From: Adiantum capillus-veneris
Taxonomy: Eukaryota > Streptophyta > Polypodiopsida > Polypodiales > Pteridaceae
Direction: 5' to 3'
Assembly: GCA_014529385.2 (NCBI GenBank)
Contig: CM043968.1
Span: forward strand, 10,859,648-10,923,647
DNA length: 64,000 bases
Part shown: piece after piece, positions 12,901 to 24,724 of the stretch
How positions within the stretch are numbered: position 1 is the stretch's first letter
How the letters are laid out: each line of letters opens with the position of its first letter
The notes under the pieces: model-generated
What the model was told of the DNA's origin: nothing
What the model saw: only the letters and a program-made list of their open reading frames with translations
Databases searched by the model: none
Made by a program: the position numbers and the translations under genes

Positions 12901-14237
12901 AGTCTAACAAGTGCGGATACAGACAAGAGATTCTTCTTGATCCCAGCTACATAAAGTGCATCAACAAGTGTGAAGGAACTGCCATTAGCAGTAGTGAGCA
13001 CAATCTTTCCAACTCCCTGAACTGGATAAGAGGCGTTGTTGGCACAAGTGACTGAATTCCCATGAGGGACAGCCTCGAGAGAGGTAAACAATTCACGATG
13101 TGAGGTAATGTGCTTTGTAGCACCACTGTCGAAATACCACACATGTGAATCTGCAGCAACTGACAAGCATGCATCATGGACAGCAGGATTGTAAGTGCAC
13201 TCTGCGCTAAAAGCCCATTCTGCATCAACATCAGCAACACAGTCTCCTTTCACAGAAGACTCAACAATGGCTGCATTTGTAGTGCAACCAACATTTGCAG
13301 TGGAACCACCCTCTTTCTTCTTAGCCTCTTTGGCCTTCAACTTAGGACACGACTTGATCAAGTGATCATTGGCTTTACAATAATGGCAACGCATCTTCTT
13401 TTTGCCCTTATCACCAGAATTGCCAGACGAAGTACTGCCAGCATAAGCATTAGGAACAGAATTTTTGCTACTCGCAGCAGAACCATAAGAAGTGGTTGCA
13501 TTACTGTTACCACCATTTCTTTGAGAAGCAATAAAGGCCTGTTCAACTGCACGCTGCCTAGTCCTGTTTTTTCTAGAAAGTGACTCTTGCAACAGCAATG
13601 TGCATAATGCATCAAATTTGACAACTTCAGGATTTCCTTGGGTCATCAGTCTCCAAGTACTAGCAAAAGTCTGGTAGGAATCTGGTAAGGCATCAAGAAC
13701 AGTCTGCACAAGGGAACTGTCTGAAATGACTTCACCTGCAGAAATAAGCTGCTCAGTGATATCCTTGACACTAGCAAGGAAAGTGTCCATATCATCTTCC
13801 TCATGCATAATCTTCGACTCCAGCTCTTTACGCAGCAAAGCAATTTTAGCCTCATTGCGGCTTGCATAAAGACGTGCTAAAATATCCCAAGCCTGTTTTG
13901 CAGATTTTGTTGAACGGATGTGAGGAACAATGGTGCGCTTCACAGACAACGCAATCAATGCATGAGTCTGCGCATCCTTAACATCCCAACGAGCTTGTTT
14001 TGTCGTAGGCAAAACAACTCTAACATCTGCAATCCTTGCAGCAAGACCTGGAACATCCTCAACATCGCCTACATCCTCAGAACCAGGACGTACATCAATG
14101 CCCTGCACAATGTTCCAGACACCCTTTGACACAAGAACATGTTGCATCATATAAGCCCACATAGGGTAGTTGTCCCCATCCAACCTGTCCTCGGTAGCAA
14201 ACATCTTGAACACATCTGTGTTGTTGTTGTCAGCCAT
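9952..14237 (-). CDS. Copia-2 gag-pol polyprotein with one frameshift
   Basis: The start at 14237 (MADNNNTDVFKMF) is preferred to the in-frame upstream codon because Copia-1 shares it. Domains on the minus strand: Gag/UBN2; CCHC zinc knuckle CHYCKANDHLIKSC (13347-13388); retropepsin D-S-G-A (13119-13130); pre-integrase and HHCC integrase with LRSDRGGEY and PQQNGVAERKN; reverse transcriptase with YVDDLL (YVDD at 10897-10908); RNase H with SSCEAEYRA and the closing ADLFTKAL. The frame changes near 11517, between integrase and reverse transcriptase, where Copia-1 has one more base. The second frame then runs open to 9952. Everything else looks intact. The break could be a real inactivating mutation or a base-calling error. 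Confidence 0.93.
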
Positions 14238-14584
14238 GGTAAATGCTGCACCTGATGTGAAAACTGCCCGAAAATAGGAGAAACGGAGCGGGGACAACCT
14301 GTGCTATATAGCACAAACCGTAGAAGACTATAAGGCACCTATTATGCAGAAATTGGCACTAACAAAAATTGTGCACAAAATGACGAAATAGCCTGTGCAG
14401 TACTGCCTGTAGTGGAAACGGAGGCCGAAATGAGCCCAAATCAAAATTCTGAGCAGACCAAGCTCTTCGAGCTTGCCCAAAAGTTTTGTCGACCTGCGAA
14501 CGCTCGCCAAAGCTCACTGAAATCGGAGAAAGTGAGCAGGCGTGTACTGGAGCAGCTGGCGACTAAGCCCGGGAGGACGTGACC

Positions 14585-14597
14585 TGCTCTGATACCA
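14585..14597 (-). other. Primer-binding site of Copia-2 (initiator Met tRNA type)
   Basis: The minus strand reads TGGTATCAGAGCA two bases inside the 5' LTR, identical to the Copia-1 site. Confidence 0.9.
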
Positions 14598-14599
14598 AT

Positions 14600-14826
14600 T
14601 GTTGGAATTAGGGTTGCAGAGAAACACACACAGCTTGGAGAAGACGAAGGAAGCTCAAGGCACCCAATAGAGAGTGTGTTACTTAGTGTGCTTTGGGAAG
14701 ATAGATAGCCCTAGAGTGATGGGCGTATATACAATGCACGGGGGGGAAAACCTCCTAAAGAGGGAAAAAATGCCCCGGCGGTCCTAATGTGTTCACACAC
14801 ATCACTACCACATGTATATGGTAACA
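14600..14826 (-). repeat. Copia-2 5' LTR
   Basis: 227 bp, about 98% identical to 9650-9876, and followed by target duplication GGCTT (14827-14831). Confidence 0.95.
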
Positions 14827-14831
14827 GGCTT

Positions 14832-16107
14832 TTCTAGAGCTAACAATAAAAGGATTTGGCTGTATTTTTTGCTAAAAGCATCAAAAAGCACACAAAGCAA
14901 GAAAAACCATTTTTTTCCAGAACTAGTCCAAGTGCCCGTAGCAAAACTTGGAAACAACCTCAATTTTCTTTTTGAAACACTTCAACATTGCATAGCAATT
15001 CAAAAAATTCAAAACTATACAAGGTTGGTAAAGGCACATTGCAAGAGAACCATCAAAATGAATGTATGAGCTCCTTCTTGAAGAAACCACAAAGTCTACC
15101 TACAAAGAGGTATGAGTGAGGATGAAGCAACATAGGTATGGCATGGATAGTATACCACAAGGAAAGCCAAGGATTATATTTAGAATGCTTTTCAATGTCC
15201 AAGATTCAGAGCCAGCATTCTCATGGTCAAAAAACAAGATAGATGCATGCTATACATGGGTAGAAATGGAAAGAGGGAGGATGTATCCCTTTCAAATCTT
15301 ATAAAAGCCTACATGAGACAATAAGACCTACAAAAATTACATGAGAGTAAGTGTTTCCATCATTTGCATATGGAGAAGTGGAAAGGTTATGGCTTATAGA
15401 GGAAGAAGGGAGGGAGAACATCCATTTCCTATGCAAGTCACTGTGTTGTAGGGGAAACACAGAATGGGATGGAAGAAAAGACTTCCTAGGTAGGCATCAT
15501 GACAAGAAAGGCAATAATAGTTACCTTCCCAAGGCCAATGAGAGTTAGGTGTATGAAAAATAAGGAGTAGTTCCCATTGCTTTCCAGCACCTCCTCAAGA
15601 GGTTAGATAGGTTTGGATGGTTAAACATCAAGAGGCCATCCTCATGGGTCCTTACAAAGGAAGAGAATGGTTGGTAAGTACTTGGTTGGATTTAAGAATT
15701 CATCTAAAATGAAGATTTTAATCAAGAGAAACTCCCTTGGGACCTTTAGAGTGGTATGCTCAAAAAACCTTTAGCAGGGTCCAAACCAGATGCAAAATCA
15801 AATGGAGACCCCAACTAAGGATGGGGAGAATTCACACTAAGATAACCCCATAGGGAGACCTTGAAAGCATTATTTTACAAAGGGATGTAATGGTTAATAA
15901 GGACTATCACCAACAGGAATTTAGATGTTGTGTTTTTTAAAAGATATAAGCTTTAAGACTCGAGAGACTTTTCCATGAAATAGTAGCCTCTCACATCTTA
16001 TTTATAGTCAAAGAGGTGATCCTTTGAATGGCAAGTATCAACAAATGGTGAAGCAAAGTTTTTAAAGGAACAAGAGCTCTGAGAAAAAATCCCATCAAGT
16101 AAAACAA
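14832..16107. other. No recognisable gene
   Basis: Only short frames of 60-85 codons with many stops, and no family match. The first 250 bases faintly resemble copia integrase on the plus strand, but not well enough to call. Confidence 0.5.

Positions 16108-16144
<37 letters not shown>
16108..16144. repeat. (GT)n(GA)n compound microsatellite
   Basis: About ten TG units run directly into about nine AG units. Confidence 0.9.
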
Positions 16145-16476
16145 GTGAGTGCAAAGCTGTGCATGCAAGCATGTGGTAACTCAGCAACACGCAAGTAGGG
16201 CTGGCAACGATGTGTGTGGTCTCTATTGGAATGTGCACCAACGCTATGTCCACTGCAAAGGTGGTGTGTGCATATCAATAACGAAAGATGAGCATGAGAC
16301 CACCATAGGCAAGTTGGTGCTGGTTGTCTAGTCAAGTTTGATTGCAAGTATACAACAATAGGTCATTGTGCAACAAAGTGCAAGAAGCAATATTATAGGA
16401 CTAACAGCGGGTGGATATATGATCAGTTGTGATCATAAGTAAAGTGCACATAAAAGGTGCATGGCTTCAAGAATAA

Positions 16477-17260
16477 TTGGCATTGTTTTATGTACCCACT
16501 ATGAGGGTCTTTTGTTCATTGAAAGATGATGGGAACATTGGATCTAGGCACTCACACAAGTGCAAAAAGGCATTGAAGACCTTTGGTATGGATGCTATTT
16601 CTCTCATCAAAGAATGCTTGTATGAGGATTTTGAGGATGGATGCAAGGCCTGTGACAGTCCTGCTCTTGACAAGGAAGTGTGTATTCTTTTGCAAGAGCT
16701 CATGGATCCAATAGTCCAATACGCCCTTAATGCAATGATTTTTTCTTCCCAGGCAAGATGCCTACCGCACAAGATGTGGGCCAATGGGTTGATTTCTTGC
16801 TCGAGTGGTAGGTTGTACATGGAGTCTACTATGGATCAAGAAGATTCTATGAAGTGTTGTTAGCTGACATGGCAACCCAAGAGGCCTTGATTTCTATGTC
16901 TCATTTATTTTTCAATATGCAAATGACTCGTGTCATGCCATGGGCTCTTATTAAAGATTATCACAACCTTATTTATCATAAGTGCCAGGTATGGGTTGAG
17001 GTGGTGAACTTCTCTCACACCTGGCATCATCTTCCTCCCCCATTGGCTACCTAGTTGGGCAAGGTCATTTGCCCTTCCAAATTGGATGCAAACACTAGTT
17101 GCTTTTGTATTTTTAAAGACACAGACATCCCCACATCTATAGGTATCACGATTGATTCTCGTCATCCAATGGTAGGCAAATGACCCTTCAAGCTCAAATG
17201 GGGAAAATTTTCAATTGCTTTCACTATGGAAAATTCAATCATATTCACTCTAAATGCCTT
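16477..17260 (+). pseudogene. LINE ORF1 (RNA-binding, gag-like) remnant
   Basis: The opening frame reads to 16863. The protein then continues in another frame through the blocks ALISMSHLFFNMQMTRVMPW and KCQVWVEVVNF, then the LGKVICPSKLDANTSCFCIF block, to a CCHC-type knuckle at 17216-17257 (CFHYGKFNHIHSKC). There the second cysteine has become tyrosine. This arrangement matches the ORF1 proteins of plant LINEs, which coat the RNA. Assignment rests on the knuckle, the layout and the downstream reverse transcriptase. Confidence 0.6.
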
Positions 17261-17339
17261 GAATGAAATTTGTAGCCACCACGCATTGTAGTCTCTTGCA
17301 CCTTCAAAATCAACTTGCACTCCAAAACAATGGAGCCTC

Positions 17340-17748
17340 AACTTCTGTGTCTACAATTGCGGTGCATAAAGGCAAAGGGAAGCAAGCACAAGCATCTACA
17401 ATTGCTACTTCCACACTAGAGAAAAAACGGCAATTAATAGGTTTCAAACATCGATGCCTGGATAGTTCTTAAGAAAACTATTAGCATCCACACTCCAACA
17501 TCTTCTTGCAACTATGTGCCCCCATTGAGAAATATTCCCCAAAACTTTCGTGTCGACAATTGCGGTGCATAAAGGCAAAGGGAAGCAAGCACGAGCATCT
17601 ACAATTGCTACTTCTACACTAGAAAAAGAAAAAGGCAATGAACAGGTTCCAAACATCGATGCCTGGATAGTTCTTAAGAAAACTATTATCATCCACACTC
17701 TAACATCTTCTTGCAACTATGTGACCCCATTGAGAAATATTCCCCAAA
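17340..17748. repeat. Two-copy tandem duplication, 203-bp unit, inside the LINE
   Basis: The block at 17340-17542 recurs at 17543-17748 with few changes. Both copies contain GGTGCATAAAGGCAAAGGGA and GATGCCTGGATAGTTCTTAA. Confidence 0.88.
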
Positions 17749-17995
17749 AAATCATTCGATCAATGAAAACAACTTTCTGGCCGAATCTTCGGACAAGGTT
17801 GTTTGTTCATACAAGGAAGCGGTTACAAGGGAAACCTCTTCTTTGTAGGGTGTCCCCCACTCGAGTACTTGTGAGCAATGCCCTTGTGCACCTCTTCATG
17901 TATCCATAGCTGATGAGGATGGGCCAATGGGCATTAGTAATTAAGTTTCTTAGTTTCCCTACCCATTGCATATACCGCATATGATGCACGATTCT

Positions 17996-20760
17996 TTAGA
18001 GTGTATTTCATATAATGTGCATGGATTATGTAATCTTGATAAGTGGCAGCTTATTTGGGACTATATACATACATGCAGAGTGGATGCAATTATTCTACAG
18101 GAACATAAAGAGTATCCATTTATCAAATAGACCTCTTATTTGGTTGGCTACTTCATAGCCTATGCAGGGTCAGCTGGCTATTTGAGAGTCCTTATGTTTG
18201 CTTGACATGAACTGCAACCGACCATGGTCTTTAATAATCATTGGGAGATGGCTGGTTATTCAATGTATTGTGAATGGGTAAGGAAGTCTGCAGAGTATAT
18301 TATATGCATTCACCACATTTGCAGATAGGGCACGGTTCTGGAGTGACGTATCTTTACATTGTTGGCATTCAAATGCATTTCTCTTCAGTGATTTTAAGAA
18401 TGCATCAAATCCCACGGATAACACTATTGGACACTCGCACATGATCCGTGTGGAACAATAGTCCTAGGATCATCTAATCCTGACATGTAATGCATTAGTT
18501 TTGTGGCCTATTTACATAGGGATGCTCTGAGATTCACATTTTAGCAAAATATTCAATCCTCGTATCGAGCCCGCTTGGATCGCTGGTATATTTTCCACAT
18601 GGAACAATATGATGACTTTGTATGAAAAATATGGATTGATTATGCACCATGCCTCTTGGATCATGCCGCCCCCATATGTCTGACATTGCGATTTGGGTCA
18701 TCCTCAGCCAATGTTGTGTTGCACAGTGCCTTTTGCATGTCAACCATGCCTATCTCAAGCATGAGGTATCTTGTAATATGATTGTGGACATTCTCCCACC
18801 ATTATTAGTGACTATGGAAAGCATTGTATGTTGTAGCCAAGACGACAAGTTTGGAAAGACTAAGACACTTGTCACATGCAAAATCAAGATATTGAAAGGG
18901 TCAAACTTCCCTATGAGGAATGAAAAATATAGGAACTTTCACACACCCTAGTGGCTCATTATGAGATGCTTTTTGCCCTTCCCACTCCCACACACGAGAT
19001 CCTCGACAAGCGTTTCATCTATTTTTATTGCATATTACTCATATACTCTCGGTGCAACAAACTCAAGATTTGGAAGTTTCCTTCATTGAGATGGAATTAC
19101 ATGCAAGCTTTCTTAATTTGGGTTGTTGGAAATTTCTTAGCTGGTATGGACTTACTGTGGAATTCTTTCTTGTCCTTTTGGGACTATCTCAAGGCACCAA
19201 TACAAGCAATGATGAATATGGCACAAGAAAAGCAAGAGATGCCATCCTCTTGGAAAGAAAGCTTACTCAAGTTGATACCCAAGCATGCACTATGATAGGA
19301 GCTCTCTTGTTGGTGGCCAATTACGCTCATGCATGTTGTCTATAATTTGCTGGCCAAAATGATTGTCAATTGTATTCAATACTACTTCATGAAGGCATTC
19401 ATCAATGTCAATATGGTTTCATTCCACAATGCCAGATAACTAATAATCTGGCAAATGTCATCATTAACATGGAATATGAAAAATATATTGAGCAAGATGT
19501 ATTGGTCATGCAGGTTGACATTGAAAAGGCATTTGATTCTATGCATTGGGACTATATTGCTGACACCATGCAGCGACTGGGATTTGGGCCTAAAATATCT
19601 CACGCGGTCTTTAATCTATATGCACAAAGCAACTCTGCGGGTATTCTAGATGGATCTCTCATAAACAAGCTTGTCCTCTAAGTGCCTTGCTCTATGCAAT
19701 TGCTACTACTCATCCTTTGCTTATGCATTTGGAGTGCCTGACCTCCATTGGTAGCTCACATGGTTTGAAACTACCATCTAGGAAGCACTTTATAGGCCTA
19801 GCCTCTGCGGAAGACTCCTTGTTTATGCCCCAAAATCAATTTAACAAATTACGCATGCCCTTCATCTGTTTGGCCTCACAGTAGGGCTCAAAATCAACTT
19901 CTGTAATTCCAAGCTTCTGTCTCTCAATGAGTACGATTGGCACAAGATATTTTGGCCGTGTGAGATTGTTCCTTTCCACATCATAATTTTTCATTGGGGC
20001 TACCCACTGGGCTGGAATGTCCCAGCCATTCATAAATCATATTGGATTAACATCTGCATTTCAAGCTACATTATTGGAAATTTTCCACTTGGCCACTACA
20101 TGTGCGCCTCAAGATTGTGCAATGCATATGATGGCTTATTTGTAGTTTTTCCTCTTTTATCATGGCCTCAACAATGGTTGCAGTCCCTTATGTCATGGAC
20201 ACATCTGCTCACAAAAAGGGTTTATAGCTTATATCGATGGACAAGTTGTGTATTCTCAAACGCTTGGGAGGCTTGAATAATTTGGATCTGAGAAGGCATG
20301 TTCTGGCTCAAAAAGTTATGTTATTGCCAATCCTGGAAACACAACAATGGACTTGGACTCTCACAGTTATGTGCACATATTGATACTCCTTCCTTTGGTC
20401 ATTGGAACCCCACATATTAAGAAGTCACTTTTGGGAAGCTTGAGGGGCGTATTCTAGGGTGTCCCTTTACTTCTTCCCTCACTGCTGACTAGAAGATTGT
20501 CACCTCCTACTTGTCATGGCACAGTCAACCGCCCCCTCAAGGGAACTCCATCCACTTGGACAGTTTGCATTGGAGCAGTGCACTCTCTTCAATGTTGGTT
20601 CAATAGTCTCCTTGCCAAGCCTACTTTATATCTCTAAAGGGATTATGCCAGATATAATAGGTAGTGGATGGCACGGGGCAAGCTCCTTCATTTCCTAGTG
20701 CGACATCTCGCTTTATGCTAGGACCACATTACCAGCATCTTTGGTGGTAGATTGAGCAAA
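17996..20760 (+). pseudogene. LINE ORF2 (endonuclease and reverse transcriptase), broken
   Basis: At about 18003 the plus strand reads SYNVHGLCNLDKWQLI and then VDAIILQEHKE. These are the opening motifs of the LINE AP endonuclease ('WNVRGL', '..LQET'). Reverse transcriptase motifs follow: VEFF...FW (about 19160-19200), SSWKESLLKLIPKHA (about 19240-19290), QYGFIPQ and QVDIEKAFDSMHWDYI (19410-19560), then LGFGPKISHAVFNLY. The catalytic 'ADD' region reads SAED (about 19803-19830), so an active-site aspartate is lost. At least ten stops or frame changes occur. Once it would have nicked target DNA and copied LINE RNA. Confidence 0.78.
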
Positions 20761-20867
20761 TCAAGATTTCTCTCGTGTTCCTCCTAGAATGTTGGTACAA
20801 TGTTGCGTGATAGCCCTATTATGGAGATCAAAGTGACAATTTGTGAGAAAAAAAAAACTTATAGCAA

Positions 20868-21610
20868 TACTTGATACCTGTTGGCAACGAGGTTGCTAGA
20901 ACTATGCCAGTTCAAGGGGATTTACAAACAACTAGCCATCGAGACATTGTGATTCATTGTCAAGTGTGGAAGGTTGCATACAATTTCAAATCTACACAGG
21001 TCATACATGCCGCTATTGTATGTTCTTCTCTTGCCTCGGGGAGAAGATGGATGGCATATCACGCTCCCTTATGCTGATGCACATGGCCCTTCGGATGCCT
21101 TGAGAGATCCACAATGTGTCATTTAAAGAGAGCACGATGCATATTGGCAGTAGGTTTGTGTTGATACAGAACTATGCTTGTTTCGTGGTGGTCGTTTACT
21201 TTAGTAGTTTATGGTTAATGCATATTATGCCTTTGAGGAGCATCGTCTTGCATAGGTTCGTATCAACCAACTGACATTGAGGGAAGAATTATACGCAGAC
21301 TTGGTTGGCATGGTGCATTTGTGTGAGAGTGGTGTTCTCCTTGGTCGAAGAATTTTCTTGCCCTTATCTTTCACATGTGACACTCGACACACCCATACAT
21401 CGAAACAAGTTGCTAAAAGGGAGAACATTGATGAGATATATATGTACGTGGATGGGCACTATGTATCCGCATCTGTGGAGGATTTTTTATTTTCATTTGC
21501 AGAGTGATGGACCAATTGTCCAAACATCATGTGCTCAAGAAATCCATTTGGTGGCAAGGTGGTACTTCTTGGGGGAGATTTTAGGCAAATCTTACTCATG
21601 GTGAAAGTGC
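20868..21610 (+). pseudogene. Helitron Rep/helicase relic
   Basis: Several Helitron helicase motifs occur in the correct order on the plus strand in shifting frames. They are a PVGNEVA block with HRDIVIH, then YMPLLYVLLLPRGEDGWH, then LFRGGRLL, VRINQLTLREELYADLVG and GRRIFLPLSFT (the Helitron_like_N region), then DGHYVSAS/WRIFYF, and finally the PIF1-type block GGKVVLLGGDFRQIL at 21550-21594. The family protein exceeds 1300 residues. Here large internal parts are missing and the frame breaks repeatedly, so it is a fossil of a rolling-circle transposon. Terminal TC and CTRR ends were not located. Confidence 0.72.
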
Positions 21611-22289
21611 ACGGTGCATGTGTGTGTGTGTGTGAGTGTGGGAAAGAGACATGTGTGGGTGGAGCTTCCCTCAAGCAAGAGAGTGGGGAGCTCCTTATTC
21701 TTTTGGTATGTGAAGAATAAGGAAAGGATGTACACACAGTGGGATCGACCGCCCCTCATTTTGATAAGCTGCCGCCGGTCGTGGGTAGGCATAACACCTT
21801 TACCCCAACAACCTCCCACTTAAAGAGACGATGCACCAATGAGTGGCTCCTACTAGCTAAACTACTAGTCTGTACAAGAAAATAGGTGAGAGACTCTCTC
21901 AACCTATGTCCACTTGCTTGCTCACTCAATCTACATGCAATCGTATATCTGCTCTAGCGATAGGTGAGTGTGTGTATCCACGCTAGAGCCTGCATACGAA
22001 TGCCGGAGACAACTTTGTATGGTGTGCATAGCTCCACAATGCATCATGCTAGTGTCAATCATCGTACGACTGATAATCCCTATGGTTTACATCATCATGA
22101 GTACTTATCATGTATAGATGTATCATCATCAACATTGAGATGGCTAGATTCCTCTCATCCATAGGCAAAAATATGGGTCACAAAATCAACTCATTAGCCT
22201 CTAGCATGAGCATATCAAATAACTCCATGTATGTTATCTCTCTCTTTGTGTGTCTCTAGGGAGTTGGTATACACTAGTGATCCGCACTG
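21611..22289. other. No recognisable gene
   Basis: It contains a short GT run (21617-21640) and only short frames. Confidence 0.5.
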
Positions 22290-22800
22290 CATTTAAAATG
22301 ACTGCTCTCTAAGGAATACCTGACACCCACAATCTGCTAATTGTCTCACTAAGATCAAACTTTGTCTCAGTTGAGGAACATAGCGCACATGTTGTAGCAT
22401 ATAGAATGCACCGCTATAGGTAATGAGAAGCACACATCTCCTACACCTGCAATGGCAAATGTTAAACCATTGGCCAAGTGTATACAACCCAAGCTCCCAC
22501 TAGAGAAAGTACTAAATCACTCATGATGTGGTGTGACATGAAAGAACGCATCCTCATCTAGCAACCAATGTGGAGAAGTGCCACCTCTTGAAGACATGTA
22601 AGCAGGAGGAACACTAAAGGTGAACATGACATCACCGTCATTGGCATATGAAGCCACCACTCTGTCGTGTGCCAAAACCGTCTCTTCATCTCACAGACAA
22701 TGCTGCCACTACCTCATGTGTCAAAAGCAACAATGCCTAATGTGCCGTGTGTGACCACAACGCCAACATCGCATATATATCAACAACTACGTGACCGCCG
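22290..22800 (-). pseudogene. Relic of a second Ty1/copia family (gag-protease-pre-integrase)
   Basis: On the minus strand, in order: a CCHC knuckle CWRCGHTRHIRHCC (22727-22768); a protease-like HWLLDEDASFMSHH around 22530-22570, where copia has 'W.LDSGAS..MT', so the active site reads D-E-D-A; then LQHVRYVPQLRQSLI..RQLADCGCQV at 22320-22400, the 'VLYVP.L..NLISV.QL...G' block after the protease. Stops interrupt it. The motif wording differs from Copia-1 and Copia-2, so it is a separate family. No LTRs were found. Confidence 0.65.
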
Positions 22801-24480
22801 TCTCTCACGAGTCATCAATATTGATTTTGAACTATCACACATGTCTACTATATGGGTGCCAAGAAATCAAAACTATGGCGAGGAATCTTGGGAGAAATTT
22901 GACAGAGTCTCCTTGTAAAGTGAGCAAAAACTCAAACAAAATCTCAACCATAAACCGTGCCAAAATGACAACAAAGTTGGAGATCACTCAACCACTACGT
23001 CAATCATAACCATGATCAACCACATAAAAACAAGCTATTGTTTGCATGTCCATTAGCATCTCATTTGGAATCATTTGTTTTCAAAAAAGACATTGAAAAT
23101 ATCAAAGTTAGGTGTTGCCTTCCGTTCTAGGTTTTTATATTTGTGAAAATCGTGCTTGAATAAATTGTAGCCTTTATTCATGCCTTTTTTTCTTGTTGTG
23201 TGAGAATGGGACAACTTTTCGGCTATAAATGAGTGAGCAGAGCTAAAGTTTTATTATAGATTTAAGAGCTTCAATGGCATTGATGGAATACTCTTTTGCT
23301 ATGCACCAACACGTGGGTCACATACTTTATATTTGTTGTCTATGCACTTTTCATTGTCATTGAAAGATGATGTTAGATTATGATTGACTAAACGATTTAA
23401 AGAAATACAATATACGATGGAAAATCATTTTTACCACTTAGGAATATTTGTAATCTCAACTTTACAATGAAGCATTCGTGCATAAAGATTAATTGCATGT
23501 CACTTTAGAGGAGGGGACCGGGATACCAAGATCGTAGCATACTTCTTCTTGGCCGCAACATCTCACGGGACGCACAATAATTTTTGGCCTATAAAGCCCT
23601 TAGTATCCATATGGATGAAGGTCGTTCAAATTTTGTTGCTTGACATGTGTCCCTCAAAAGACCCTTAAAAACTCTTTAAGAGAATTGAAAACAAAGAAAC
23701 CATGTCCTTTCAAATGATATTTCCCAAAACCATGTCTTTTCAAATGATCTTTCCCAAAAGATGCATTCAATTTTTCATTTTTTTTTGGAGGGGATGCAAC
23801 AAATGATTTGAAGTTTGAATATAATAAGTTTAAAAGAACTTTGATTTTTTATGTACCATTAATCATTCTAAAATTAACTAATTCCATAAAAGCATGGCAT
23901 ATTGCATATAGGCAAGGCCACTCCTTTATATAGAATAAAAGTCTTTTGATTTCCCAAATGCAAGAAGCTTTTCATTTTCTACACCCTTCACTTTTGCATT
24001 TTAGATGGAGTTTTTATTTTTTCCAAAGTGTGGAGACCTAATCACTTTAGAAACCTACAAATCTACATTTGTTCTAGCCACTCGGTCCTAGACCCCAAAA
24101 ATCCATTCATTTCTCAAATTCGGACCGGATCTTTGAATCCTAAAGGAAAAGAAGCCTCCCCCTGCCTCGTCTGCACAGAGCTTCCCCACCTCTCTATCTC
24201 GCCCCCTCTCTATCTCTATCTTCGCCATTGACTTCACATAAGCTGTTTCTCTCTGTGTTTTTGCCATCATGCTCGTACATATCAATTGTCTCTCTAACTG
24301 TGCCCTTAGGCTGGGCCATGGCTCTCAACCACGCCCTCAAATGCCAAGGCTCTCTGTATCTTCCACCACAAAGAAGAGTTTTTTTTCCTAATGAGGATGC
24401 CTAGCATCGCATCCTTACAAAGCCATTAAAAATTGGAAAAATTGGTGATGAAGCACCATCGCCGAGGACCCCCTGTATCC
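22801..24480. other. No recognisable gene
   Basis: Stops are frequent in all frames. The right end of the copia relic may continue a little way in; otherwise it is unclassified AT-rich DNA. Confidence 0.5.
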
Positions 24481-24501
24481 AGATGACTGCGATAGCAAAA
24501 A

Positions 24502-24506
<5 letters not shown>

Positions 24507-24541
<35 letters not shown>

Positions 24542-24631
24542 CACTTTGGCTCTTACACACGGCATCAAGATGGCCGCGATAGCAAAAAAAATCCTCTTTG
24601 TCTCTTTCGGTCTTAACCCTGACATACGTCA

Positions 24632-24676
<45 letters not shown>

Positions 24677-24724
24677 GTGTCTCGGTCTTGACCCTGACAC
24701 ATATCATCTCTCTCTCTCTCTCTC
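24507..24724. repeat. Three (CT)n tracts with duplicated spacers
   Basis: CT runs at 24507-24538, about 24629-24677 and 24704-24724. They are separated by related spacers containing GCGATAGCAAAAAAAA (twice) and TCTT(A/G)ACCCTGACA (twice), so the locus grew by unequal duplication. Confidence 0.85.

Larger units (their letters stand above)
9650..14826 (-). mobile_element. Copia-2, young and nearly intact Ty1/copia element
   Basis: A 5.18-kb copia element on the minus strand. Its 227-bp LTRs at 9650-9876 and 14600-14826 differ at about four positions. The perfect 5-bp target duplication GGCTT lies at 9645-9649 and 14827-14831. The primer-binding site (minus) is at 14585-14597 and the purine tract at 9877-9890. 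A gag-pol of about 4.29 kb is open apart from one apparent frameshift. It is the same family as Copia-1, and its low LTR divergence marks a recent insertion. Confidence 0.96.
16450..20800 (+). mobile_element. Decayed LINE (non-LTR) retrotransposon
   Basis: On the plus strand an ORF1 with zinc-knuckle remnant is followed by an AP-endonuclease-like start and a reverse transcriptase, the order of plant L1-type LINEs. Every domain is interrupted by stops and shifts. Neither end nor a target duplication could be fixed; an A-run at 20848-20857 may be part of the tail. A 203-bp tandem duplication lies between the two ORFs. Confidence 0.78.

Noticed and set aside
14827-15070. Resemblance to copia integrase (RIWLYFLLKASK)
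   Set aside because: Only one short similarity with no catalytic residues; could be chance.
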